NCBI GenBank assembly: GCA_035627955.1
Contig: DASPKU010000017.1
Coordinates: 1-41,888 of the forward strand
Direction of reading: 5' to 3'
Source: Phycisphaerales bacterium
GTDB taxonomy: Bacteria > Planctomycetota > Phycisphaerae > Phycisphaerales > UBA1924
Length of the DNA stretch: 41,888 nucleotides
Shown here: positions 24,616 to 31,863 of the stretch, piece after piece
Layout of the letters: every line of letters starts with the position of its first letter
Numbering within the stretch: position 1 is the stretch's first letter
The notes under the pieces: generated by a model
The model's input: only the letters and a program-made list of their open reading frames with translations
Database searches by the model: none
What the model was told of the DNA's origin: nothing
Translations under genes and position numbers: made by a program

Positions 24616-25341
24616 TCAGCGGTTGTTCAGCGGGGCCGGATTGGCGGGCGGGCTGGCCGGCGCAGGGTTCGCGCCGGTATTCGCCGGCGGGTTCGCCGCC
24701 CGCGGCCCCGCGAGGTATTGCTCATTCATCAGGCTGATGAGCCGGTCGGTGATGTCCATCCCGTCGCGGACGTACAGCATCCGCTTGTTGTCCATCGCCC
24801 CGAACACGTCGCGCTGCACCGCCTGGCCGACCTCCGGCAGCTTCACGCTGCGGTCATCGATCATCACCAGGTCGATGCCCTCCTTCTTCGCCATCGCCTC
24901 GATCGCCACCAGCGACTTGTTGTACAGCAGCGTGATGGTGTCGCCCTTGAGCACGTCGAGCTGCCGCTGGTAGATCTTGAAGCGGGTCTCGTACAGCGTC
25001 TCCAGCTCGTACTTCTCCGACATGGCCGCGGAGCGAGCGGTGTAGTCCTTCTGCGGGATCTTGTCGTTGAGGTCGCTGGTGAGCTTCTCGATGCGGTCTT
25101 TGATCTGCTTGAGGCTGGCGTTGTACTCATCGAGCTTGGGCTTGTTGCCCATGTTGCGGTCTTCGAGCTCCTTCAGGCCGTTGATGAGCTTGGCGATGTC
25201 GACCACCGCCACGCTCACCGGCGCCGCGGCGGGGGCGGGCGAGGAGTGGGCCGTGAGGGCCATGCCCCCCACCAGCGAAGCGCCAACCACGAGCGCCGCC
25301 ACCACGGGCGAAGCAAAGAGACCGGAGCGGAGCGTGTTCAT
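24616..25341 (-). CDS. skp: OmpH/Skp-family periplasmic chaperone
   Basis: A 241-residue protein between bamA and lpxD, the usual place of skp. An N-terminal hydrophobic segment (residues about 10-32) acts as signal or anchor. [18 protein letters not shown] begins the Skp core, and long charged helices follow (about 45-150), forming the tentacle-like coiled coils that hold unfolded outer-membrane proteins. The tail (about residues 215-241) is low-complexity Pro/Ala/Asn, not part of classical Skp. It has an ATG start. Confidence 0.86.
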   Translation of the reverse strand: MNTLRSGLFASPVVAALVVGASLVGGMALTAHSSPAPAAAPVSVAVVDIAKLINGLKELEDRNMGNKPKLDEYNASLKQIKDRIEKLTSDLNDKIPQKDYTARSAAMSEKYELETLYETRFKIYQRQLDVLKGDTITLLYNKSLVAIEAMAKKEGIDLVMIDDRSVKLPEVGQAVQRDVFGAMDNKRMLYVRDGMDITDRLISLMNEQYLAGPRAANPPANTGANPAPASPPANPAPLNNR

Positions 25342-25466
25342 GTCGGGTAATCCCCTGAAGCGGGTCGCTGTTGGCGCCCGTGTTGTGCGTGTTGTCGTGC
25401 CTGCAAACGACTGGCAGCACGCATGATACCCCGCCTGGCCGTGTGCCGGTCGGGCGGCGAAAACAG

Positions 25467-27956
25467 TCAGCGGAACGGGAAGTCCACGGTGAAGGTGAAC
25501 ACGCGCTTCTCGTCGGTCTCCTGCTTCAGCAGCGGAAAGCCGAAGTCAAACGCCAGCGGCACGGGGCTGAGCGCCGGCACGTAGATCCGCAGCCCCACGC
25601 CCACCGACACGCGGTAGTCGTCGAAGGCGAGCTCGGTGTCCACCGTGCCCGAATCGATGAAGCCGACGATCGAGACCACGTCCTCCCATACCGGCTGCCG
25701 CACCTCCGCGCCCGCGAAGAAGCTGAAAATGCCGCCAACGGGGTCGTCGGTGATGCTGCCGTCAGCGCGACGACCCGCCGGCGACGCCCCGCGGTACTTG
25801 AAGCCGCGGAAGTTGCTGCCGCCCAGGTAGAAGCGCTCGTAGAACGGCACGTCCTCCTGCCCCTGTGGGATGTACCGGGCGGAGGTCGACAGCCGCAGCA
25901 CCGTCGCCCGTCCCAGCACGTCCTCGCTCAGCGGGATGTACGTGTCGTACTCGGCCGTGATGCGGTTGAAGGTCCAGTCGCCCAGGTACTGGTCCACGCC
26001 CATCGCGATCCGCGTGCCGCGCGTGGGCAGGTAGGGGTCGTCGAGCGTGCGCCGCTGGAGGTTCACGCCGATGGCCGTGAGCAGCTGCGGGTCCTCCACC
26101 TCGAAGTAGTCCACCGGGGCGTTGTCCTCGAAAGACGTCAGCTGCACCTGCTCGGCCCGCAGCGGCACCGAGAACGTCCACCGCGAGCCGAACCGCCGCC
26201 CCAGCGAGAGGAACGCGCCCACGCGCTGCTCGTCATAGGACCGGAAGTCGCGCGTGCGGTAGTAGGCGCTCACGCTGCCGGTGTAGTCCGTGCCGAACAG
26301 GTAGGGATCAGTCAGCGAGGCGGAAAGCTCGCCCGTCTCGGTTCCCGGCATCGCGGCGATCGTGAACTGCTGCCCGCCGCCGCGGAACGCGTTGCCCTTC
26401 ACCAGCTCGCCGAAGGTGTCGGGGAAATCGGTGATGTCGAAGTTATTCTGCTGGAGGCTGACCAGGCCGACGACGCCGCCGTCGCTGCCCACCGAGCCGC
26501 CCATGGAGAACTTGCCCGTGTTGGTCTCTTCGATCTCCACCAGCACGTCGCGGTAGCCGGGGTTGTCCGGGTCCTCCGGCTGCGGCGTGATGCGGCTGCG
26601 CTGGCGGTCAAAGAGCTGCGTCTGCCGGAGCCGCCGCTCGCTCTCGCGGATCTCCGTGTTGTCCAGCGGCCGGTCGGGCAGGATGGTCAGCTGCCGCCGC
26701 ACCACCTCGTCCTTGGTGATGTCGTTGCCCTGCACCTCGATGAGCCCGGTCTTCCAGCGGCGGCCCTGCGTGATGATCAGCACCACATCAACGAACGGGC
26801 GGTTCACGTCGCGGTTCTCGCGCCGATCCACCTTCGCGTCGTAGTACCCCAGCTTGCCGTACGCGTCCTTGATCGCGTCCACCGAGCGCTTGAGCTTGGC
26901 CTCGCTGTACACGTCTCCCGGCTGCGACTCCATCAACCCCAGCAGCTGCTCGTTGGTGAAGATCGGGGCGCTCTCGTCGGGCAGGATGCTCTGCACGCTC
27001 CGCAGCGTGTACACCCGCCCCTCGTCCACGTCGAACTGGACGATCGCCTCCTTGCCGTTGGGGCTGGGGAACACGCGGTAGCCCACGCGGATATCAAGGT
27101 AGCCGCGGTCACGGTAGAACTGGATCAAGGACGTCACGTCCTGCGCCAGCGTGTCCTCGTCCAGCGGCACCTTGTTCAGCAGGAACGCAGCCTTGGTCTT
27201 GATCGCCCCCTGCAGCTCGCGGTCCGAGTGCGAGACGTTGCCCTCAAACTGCACGAGCGTGATCCGCGTGCGCTCGCCCTCGCGGATGCGGAACAGCACG
27301 ATGCCGCTCTCGTCCAGCTCCTTCTGGTCCACCGTGACGAGCGCGTTGGCGTAGCCCTTGGCCTGGTACCTCGCCTCGATGCCGCGGGCGATGCGCTCGA
27401 TGAACGCGGGGTCGATCGGGGCGCCCACCATCGCGTCGCCGGCCACCAGGTCCTTGTCGCCGAAGGCGCGGTTGCCCACCGTCTGCACGGCCGTGACCAC
27501 CGGGCGCGGGTCCAGCACGTACACCAGCTCCACCGACCCGTCCGACAGCAGCTGCACGCGGCTCTCCACCCGCTTGAACCGCCCCAGGCGGTCCAACCGA
27601 GCGATGTCGTCCGACACCGTGAGCGCTGAGAACGGCGCCCCCTCGCGCAGGCGCAGCTGGTTGCGGGCCAGGCTCTCGGTCTGCTGGTCCAGCGCCTGCC
27701 CGGGGGTGGTCTGGCCATCCTGCACACGCTCGGGCGTGCGGAGGGTCACCTGTCGCACGAGGCGACCCTCATAGGGCTCAAGCTCAGGCGGCACACCCTG
27801 GCGCGTAGGTGGCGTCGGCTGCGTATCGGGCTGACCTTCCGGCGGCGTTGACGGGGTTGCCGGCGGCTGCGGCTGCGCGTGCACGCGCGGTGCAAAGGCG
27901 CCGGCCGCGAAGAGTGCGGCGCTGATCAGCAGGGTTCGTGGACGCATCACCGGCAT
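25467..27956 (-). CDS. bamA: Outer membrane assembly factor BamA (Omp85)
   Basis: An 829-residue Omp85 protein that inserts beta-barrel proteins into the outer membrane. A signal peptide (to about residue 27) is followed by a Pro/Gln-rich linker. POTRA repeats follow (about 60-430), with characteristic pieces such as VQTVGNRAFGDKDLVAGD and VQGNDITKDEVVRRQLTI. The C-terminal half is the 16-stranded barrel (GSVGSDGGVVG, YDTYIPLSEDV, FYLGGSNFRGFKYRG). The last residues are FTVDFPFR: the final residue is Arg instead of the usual aromatic, with Phe just before it. Two closely spaced ATGs (27956 and 27947) are possible starts. Confidence 0.94.
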   Translation of the reverse strand: MPVMRPRTLLISAALFAAGAFAPRVHAQPQPPATPSTPPEGQPDTQPTPPTRQGVPPELEPYEGRLVRQVTLRTPERVQDGQTTPGQALDQQTESLARNQLRLREGAPFSALTVSDDIARLDRLGRFKRVESRVQLLSDGSVELVYVLDPRPVVTAVQTVGNRAFGDKDLVAGDAMVGAPIDPAFIERIARGIEARYQAKGYANALVTVDQKELDESGIVLFRIREGERTRITLVQFEGNVSHSDRELQGAIKTKAAFLLNKVPLDEDTLAQDVTSLIQFYRDRGYLDIRVGYRVFPSPNGKEAIVQFDVDEGRVYTLRSVQSILPDESAPIFTNEQLLGLMESQPGDVYSEAKLKRSVDAIKDAYGKLGYYDAKVDRRENRDVNRPFVDVVLIITQGRRWKTGLIEVQGNDITKDEVVRRQLTILPDRPLDNTEIRESERRLRQTQLFDRQRSRITPQPEDPDNPGYRDVLVEIEETNTGKFSMGGSVGSDGGVVGLVSLQQNNFDITDFPDTFGELVKGNAFRGGGQQFTIAAMPGTETGELSASLTDPYLFGTDYTGSVSAYYRTRDFRSYDEQRVGAFLSLGRRFGSRWTFSVPLRAEQVQLTSFEDNAPVDYFEVEDPQLLTAIGVNLQRRTLDDPYLPTRGTRIAMGVDQYLGDWTFNRITAEYDTYIPLSEDVLGRATVLRLSTSARYIPQGQEDVPFYERFYLGGSNFRGFKYRGASPAGRRADGSITDDPVGGIFSFFAGAEVRQPVWEDVVSIVGFIDSGTVDTELAFDDYRVSVGVGLRIYVPALSPVPLAFDFGFPLLKQETDEKRVFTFTVDFPFR

Positions 27957-28023
27957 CGTGGGTCAGGACAATACCCGCCAAAGCTGGTGGGCACAAACCG
28001 GGGGCGGCGAGTATCCTTCTGGC

Positions 28024-28605
28024 ATGTCGGCAGCTCCGAAGTACGAAGGTCAACTCCCGGACAGGCTCGGCTACGCCGGGCTGCGGATGACCGCCGACGA
28101 GTTTTTCGAAATCGGCGAAACTCAGGCCAGGTACGAGCTCATCGATGGAGTCGTATTGATGTCGCCAGCCCCGACTCCCCGCCACCAGGAACTACTGCAG
28201 CTCCTGCAGGAACAAGCGGGTCAGTGGCGACGCTCGCACGCGGGTGCGCGGGTGATCCCGGACGTGGATCTGCAGGTTGGTCCCAAGCTGGTTTACAGAC
28301 CAGACTTGGCGCTCTACGCACCCGGCGTTCTGAAATCCCTTCCGCAACGGCTGACCACACCGCCCCAGCTCGTGATCGAGATCCTGTCGCCGAGCACCAA
28401 GGCGCTCGATCTCATCACCAAACGCGGCGATTACGAGCGGTTCGGTGTTGCCGAGTACTGGGTGATTGACCCCGATACTGCCAACGTTCGCGCGTGGCGT
28501 CGGATCGGGAACGAACTGGTCGAACAAACCAGCCAAACCGACTCAATCGAATCGGTTTCACTGGAGGGGTTCACGCTCGACCTCAAGGCGCTGCGCGGCG
28601 ATTGA
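28024..28605 (+). CDS. Uma2-family (DUF820) nuclease-like protein
   Basis: The ATG at 28024 gives 193 residues of the Uma2/DUF820 family, a PD-(D/E)XK restriction-like fold widespread in planctomycetes and cyanobacteria. The expected pattern is visible: YELIDGVVLMSPAPTPRHQ, then YRPDLALYAP with the catalytic Asp, then LVIEILSPST with Glu, then KRGDYERFGVAEYWVIDP. The physiological role of the family is unclear; many copies are linked to mobile DNA. Its stop codon directly abuts the dnaN stop (TGATCA). Confidence 0.87.
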   Translation: MSAAPKYEGQLPDRLGYAGLRMTADEFFEIGETQARYELIDGVVLMSPAPTPRHQELLQLLQEQAGQWRRSHAGARVIPDVDLQVGPKLVYRPDLALYAPGVLKSLPQRLTTPPQLVIEILSPSTKALDLITKRGDYERFGVAEYWVIDPDTANVRAWRRIGNELVEQTSQTDSIESVSLEGFTLDLKALRGD

Positions 28606-29784
28606 TCACTGCAGCGTCACCGGCATCACCACATAGATGAAGTCGTTGCCGCTCTTGATCAGCCCCGGCTTGCCCGGCGCCTTGAGCTCCATGATCACCT
28701 CGGGCTCCGTCATCACCTTCAGCGCATCCACGATGAACTGCGGGTTGAACCCGATCTCGATGTCGTCGCCGTCGTAACCATTGAGGTCGACCTTTACGTT
28801 GGCCTCGCCCATCTCCGGCGCCCGGCTGGAGAGCTCGAGCTGTTTGCCCTTCCCGGTGAAGGAAAGGCGAACGCCCCGCGACTCCTCGTTGGTCAGCAGC
28901 GCCGCACGCCGCACCGCCGATGACACGCTCTCGCGGTCGAACGTCACCTTCTTATCCTGGTCCTTCGGGATCACGTCCTCGTAGGGAGGGAAGGCGCCCT
29001 CGACCAGGTTGCTCACCAGCACCGCCCGCCCCGGGCTCGCGGCCGTGCCGAAGCTGAACAGAATCTGGTTGTCCGTCACCGCGATCTGCACCGCCTCATC
29101 ATGCTCCTGGATCAGCTTCTGGAGCATGTTGAGGGCCTTGGTGGGGATGATGCAGGTGACCGGCTTGCTGTCCTTCTCGCCGCCGCTGAGGGCCGCGCGG
29201 GCGAGGGCCAGGCGGCGGCCGTCGGTGGCCACCATCTCCAGCCGCTTGCCGTCGCGCTTGAGCAGCACGCCGTTGATCGCGTACCGCGAGTTCTCGCGGG
29301 CGGTGGCGAACAGGGTGCGGGCCACCAGCTGGCTGAGCGAGCCGGCCGGGTGCGTAATCATCGCCTTGGCCTTGGGCGTGTTGGCATCGCCGGTGGACAG
29401 AATGCCAAAGTCAGGGATCGGCGGGAAGTCTGCCGGCGGGTAGCCGAACACCTTGAAGTGCGCATCCGCCCCGCGGATGTGGCACACCTCGTTCTCGACC
29501 TCCAGCGTCAGCGTGGGGTCGCCGTCCTCGGCCGAGACGATCTGGCGGAGCTTGTCCGCAGGGATCAGCGCCTCGCCGGGCTGCTGCACGTCAACTTGGG
29601 TGAGCGTGAGCTTGAGCGCGACTTCGGCGTCGGTGGCGGAGAGGGTGAGGTCGCCCGCGCCGTTGGCCTTGCTGGCCGTGAGCTTGACGCAGGTGAGCTG
29701 GACGCGGGGCGTGCGGGCGGCGACAGCGCCGGAAACGAGGTTGATGGCGTCCAACAGGGCGCCGCGATCGCAGATGACCTTCAT
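28606..29784 (-). CDS. dnaN: DNA polymerase III beta subunit (sliding clamp)
   Basis: A 392-residue beta clamp. It dimerises into a ring that tethers the replicative polymerase. It has the three-domain layout: MKVICDRGALLDAINLVSGA opens domain I, YAINGVLLKRDGKRLEMVATD marks domain II, and GYDGDDIEIGFNPQFIVDAL with the C-terminal YVVMPVTLQ marks domain III. The C-terminal P-M-x-L element of the peptide-binding pocket is intact. The usual neighbours dnaA and recF are absent here. A regulator gene lies 81 bases upstream on the same strand. Confidence 0.96.
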   Translation of the reverse strand: MKVICDRGALLDAINLVSGAVAARTPRVQLTCVKLTASKANGAGDLTLSATDAEVALKLTLTQVDVQQPGEALIPADKLRQIVSAEDGDPTLTLEVENEVCHIRGADAHFKVFGYPPADFPPIPDFGILSTGDANTPKAKAMITHPAGSLSQLVARTLFATARENSRYAINGVLLKRDGKRLEMVATDGRRLALARAALSGGEKDSKPVTCIIPTKALNMLQKLIQEHDEAVQIAVTDNQILFSFGTAASPGRAVLVSNLVEGAFPPYEDVIPKDQDKKVTFDRESVSSAVRRAALLTNEESRGVRLSFTGKGKQLELSSRAPEMGEANVKVDLNGYDGDDIEIGFNPQFIVDALKVMTEPEVIMELKAPGKPGLIKSGNDFIYVVMPVTLQ

Positions 29785-29864
29785 GTGGCTCCGTCCTTCT
29801 TCTCTACTACTGCTTGTGGGCGGAGTGTATCGAGATCGGGGGTGACAGTCTCACCACCGGCGGC

Positions 29865-30419
29865 TCACCCCAGGGCCCGCCGGCGGTTCTCAGCCCCGGC
29901 CGGGGGGCACGGGAACTCCCCCAGCAGCGCCTCCAGCGCCGCGATGACCGGCGTCGCCGCGCTCGTCGGCTGGTAGAGCGTGGTGGGGGGGTAGGAGTCC
30001 AGGACCAGGCGCGCGACCAGCCCGGCGCTCTGGAGGTCCTTGAGGGCGAGGGTGAGGGCACGGTCGGTGATAGTGGGCAGTTCTGAGCGAAGTGTGGAAA
30101 ACCGGACGCCTCCGGGCTCCTGCGCCGCCTTCAGCAGCACTGGCAGAGACCACTTCTTGAGGGCGGTGTCCCGCAGGGCGTGGACGGTCAGCAGGTCGTA
30201 GAGGGCCAGCAGCGCCGGGCCTGACTGCATGGCCCGCGTCGTGAGCAGGTACTCTGGGCGCAACGGGTGGCCGTAGCCGGGGTTATGCATCACCAGCCCC
30301 AGCCTGATGAGGGCCGCCAGCGTGTCGTTGATCGCCTTTCGGGACGCCCCTGTCCGGTGGACGAGCGTCACGAACTTGCACCCGCGCCCGCGGTGCAGTT
30401 CGGCCAGGACAGGGAGCAT
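29865..30419 (-). CDS. Tandem winged-helix (HxlR-like) transcriptional regulator
   Basis: The first ATG gives 184 residues with two winged-helix units. Unit 1 (about 1-65) has ASRKAINDTLAALIRLGLV. Unit 2 (about 85-165) has KWSLPVLLKAAQ, FSTLRSELPTITDRALTLAL and LQSAGLVARLVLD, an HxlR pattern. HxlR proteins normally have one unit and dimerise, so this is a fused tandem. The HxlR-like start WMLPVL begins one codon before this ATG, in a sequence without ATG, GTG or TTG back to an in-frame stop, so a non-standard start (for instance CTG at 30467) is possible. It is divergent from the VOC gene at 30621 and may regulate it. Confidence 0.7.
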   Translation of the reverse strand: MLPVLAELHRGRGCKFVTLVHRTGASRKAINDTLAALIRLGLVMHNPGYGHPLRPEYLLTTRAMQSGPALLALYDLLTVHALRDTALKKWSLPVLLKAAQEPGGVRFSTLRSELPTITDRALTLALKDLQSAGLVARLVLDSYPPTTLYQPTSAATPVIAALEALLGEFPCPPAGAENRRRALG

Positions 30420-30486
30420 CCAGCGCCGGTGGAAGAGGTCGGGGAGGTTGATTGGTTGCTGCGACAGCGTACACCCCGGAACAGGC

Positions 30487-30513
30487 TTGACACGCCTTGT
30501 ACGTTACTATAAA
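30487..30513 (+). promoter_or_regulatory. Probable promoter for the VOC gene at 30621
   Basis: A consensus -35 TTGACA (30487-30492) and TATAAA (30508-30513) are separated by 15 bases, slightly short. The site overlaps a minus-strand promoter at 30506-30534, so the two divergent genes may compete for or share control. Confidence 0.5.
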
Positions 30514-30534
30514 AAGTATCCATCGGGCCCGCAA
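30506..30534 (-). promoter_or_regulatory. Probable promoter for the HxlR-like regulator
   Basis: On the minus strand TTGCGG (30534-30529) and TATAGT (30511-30506) have an exact 17-base spacing. The -35 element lies inside the leader stem of the divergent gene. Confidence 0.45.
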
Positions 30535-30582
30535 GGCCTCCCTCCGACGAATCGGAGTGCCCCGCTTGGAGCCTTGCGGGCC
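30526..30582 (+). ncRNA. Structured leader hairpin upstream of the VOC gene
   Basis: A 12-bp perfect outer stem GGCCCGCAAGGC/GCCTTGCGGGCC (30526-30537 with 30571-30582) extends by three more pairs after a bulged C. It encloses a second hairpin CTCCGA-CGAA-TCGGAG (30542-30557). The element lies between the predicted transcription start and the ribosome binding site of the gene at 30621. It could be an attenuator, a protein-binding site or an mRNA stabiliser. Confidence 0.5.
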
Positions 30583-30620
30583 TTCTGCTCAACTGTCAGG
30601 CACTCAACAGGAGAATCACA

Positions 30621-31007
30621 ATGCCCTCGCCCCTGAACTTCAACGGCGGACTGACCCTCTCCATGCAGGTGAAGGACCGCAAGGCCTCCGCCAAGTGGTA
30701 CAGCGACACCCTCGGGTTCCAGCTGCTGTACGACGTCGCCGAGATCGGCTGGTGCGAGCTCGCCACCGAGATCAAGGGCGTGAACATCGGCCTCTCCGAC
30801 AACCAGAAGCCCAAGACCGGCGCCGGCCCCGTCCCCACCTTCGGCGTCAAGGACATCGACCACGCCCGCTCACAGCTCGAGAGCAAGAAGGTCCGCTTCG
30901 ACGGCCCCACGCACGAGTTCCCCGGCATGGTCAAGCTCGCCACCTTCTTCGACCCAGACGGCAACGCCCTGATGTTGTTCCAGGACCTCCAGGGCGGCGG
31001 CCACTGA
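30621..31007 (+). CDS. VOC-family (glyoxalase/bleomycin resistance-like) protein
   Basis: A 128-residue protein of the vicinal oxygen chelate fold. Two beta-alpha-beta-beta-beta units are visible: FNGGLTLSMQVKDRKASAKWY (the pattern of the first strand and helix), then FGVKDIDHARSQLESKKV and FFDPDGNALMLFQDL. Metal-ligand positions are not all clear, so the enzymatic activity (isomerase, dioxygenase or drug-binding) cannot be named. It follows AGGAG (30609-30613). It is probably under the control of the divergent HxlR-like regulator. Confidence 0.83.
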   Translation: MPSPLNFNGGLTLSMQVKDRKASAKWYSDTLGFQLLYDVAEIGWCELATEIKGVNIGLSDNQKPKTGAGPVPTFGVKDIDHARSQLESKKVRFDGPTHEFPGMVKLATFFDPDGNALMLFQDLQGGGH

Positions 31008-31081
31008 GTCTCACTCAGCCGCCTCATGCCTTGACGCCGCGTGCCTCGATGCCTCTCTCCCATCCGACCTTGGAGAACCCC

Positions 31082-31672
31082 ATGCAGAAGCTCGTCACCA
31101 TTGCCGCCGTCACCGCCGTCGCCACGGCCGCGCTCTTCGCCCAGCACTCGCACAACCACTCGCAGCCTGAGACCAAGGCCGACAAGCCCGTTCCCAAGGA
31201 GGCCGCGCCCGCGAAGGCTGGCAAGCCGACCAAGGAGCAGGCTCTGGCCGTTTTCGAGAAGATGAAGAAGTTCCAGGGCAAGTGGGAGTGCAAGAGCTCG
31301 GGCATCGGCGAGTTCACCGAGAGCTACAAGCTCATCGCCGGCGGCTCGGTGCTCATGGGCAACGAGATGGAGGACAAGCCGGACATGGCCATGGTCACCA
31401 TGTACCACATGGACGGCGACACCCTCATGCTCACGCACTACTGCATGGCCAAGAACCAGCCGCGCCTGACGCTTACGAAGGTCAGCGAGGACGGCAACAC
31501 CGCGACCTTCGAGTTCAAGGACGGCACGAACATGAAGTCGCGCGACGTCGGCCACATGGACAGCGTCGTCATTAACTTCATCGACGACGACAACTTCAAG
31601 AGCCGCTGGAGCTGGTACGAGAAGGGCCAGGAAGGCTGGATGGAGGCCGTGACGGCCAAACGCGTGAAGTAA
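31082..31672 (+). CDS. Secreted DUF1579-like protein
   Basis: A 196-residue protein with a signal peptide (residues 1-20, LFAQ). A His-rich patch (QHSHNHSQ) and a Lys/Pro/Ala linker follow. The domain from about residue 57 reads FEKMKKFQGKWECKSSG, then ESYKLIAGGSVLMGNEM, then TMYHMDGDTLMLTHYC. This resembles the DUF1579/lipocalin-like beta-barrel found in many planctomycete secreted proteins. The function is unknown. GGAGA lies 7 bases before the ATG. It is 74 bases downstream of the VOC gene and probably shares its transcript; a strong terminator follows. Confidence 0.78.
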   Translation: MQKLVTIAAVTAVATAALFAQHSHNHSQPETKADKPVPKEAAPAKAGKPTKEQALAVFEKMKKFQGKWECKSSGIGEFTESYKLIAGGSVLMGNEMEDKPDMAMVTMYHMDGDTLMLTHYCMAKNQPRLTLTKVSEDGNTATFEFKDGTNMKSRDVGHMDSVVINFIDDDNFKSRWSWYEKGQEGWMEAVTAKRVK

Positions 31673-31697
31673 TCAACGACCTCAGCAATCTGCTCCA

Positions 31698-31725
31698 CAG
31701 GCGTGCCCCACGGCACGCCTGTTTT
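31698..31725 (+). terminator. Intrinsic terminator
   Basis: A perfect 10-bp stem CAGGCGTGCC/GGCACGCCTG with a CCAC loop is followed by TTTTC, 25 bases after the stop of the DUF1579-like gene. Confidence 0.92.
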
Positions 31726-31863
31726 CGTTCGTGGACCTCGACGGCCTCGGCGACCTACCCACGATTTCGCCAAGCCCCTGCAAGATCCCCCACCCAGCGG
31801 GGAAGTCATGGTGTCCCCACCACAACCACACGCCGCACCGCGGCCCAGAAAAGGACGAGACCC

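Noticed and set aside
25371-27629. A 752-codon open frame opposite bamA
   Set aside because: It is a shadow of high-GC third-position bias; the translation is Arg/Ala/His/Leu-rich without domains, and bamA on the other strand is certain.
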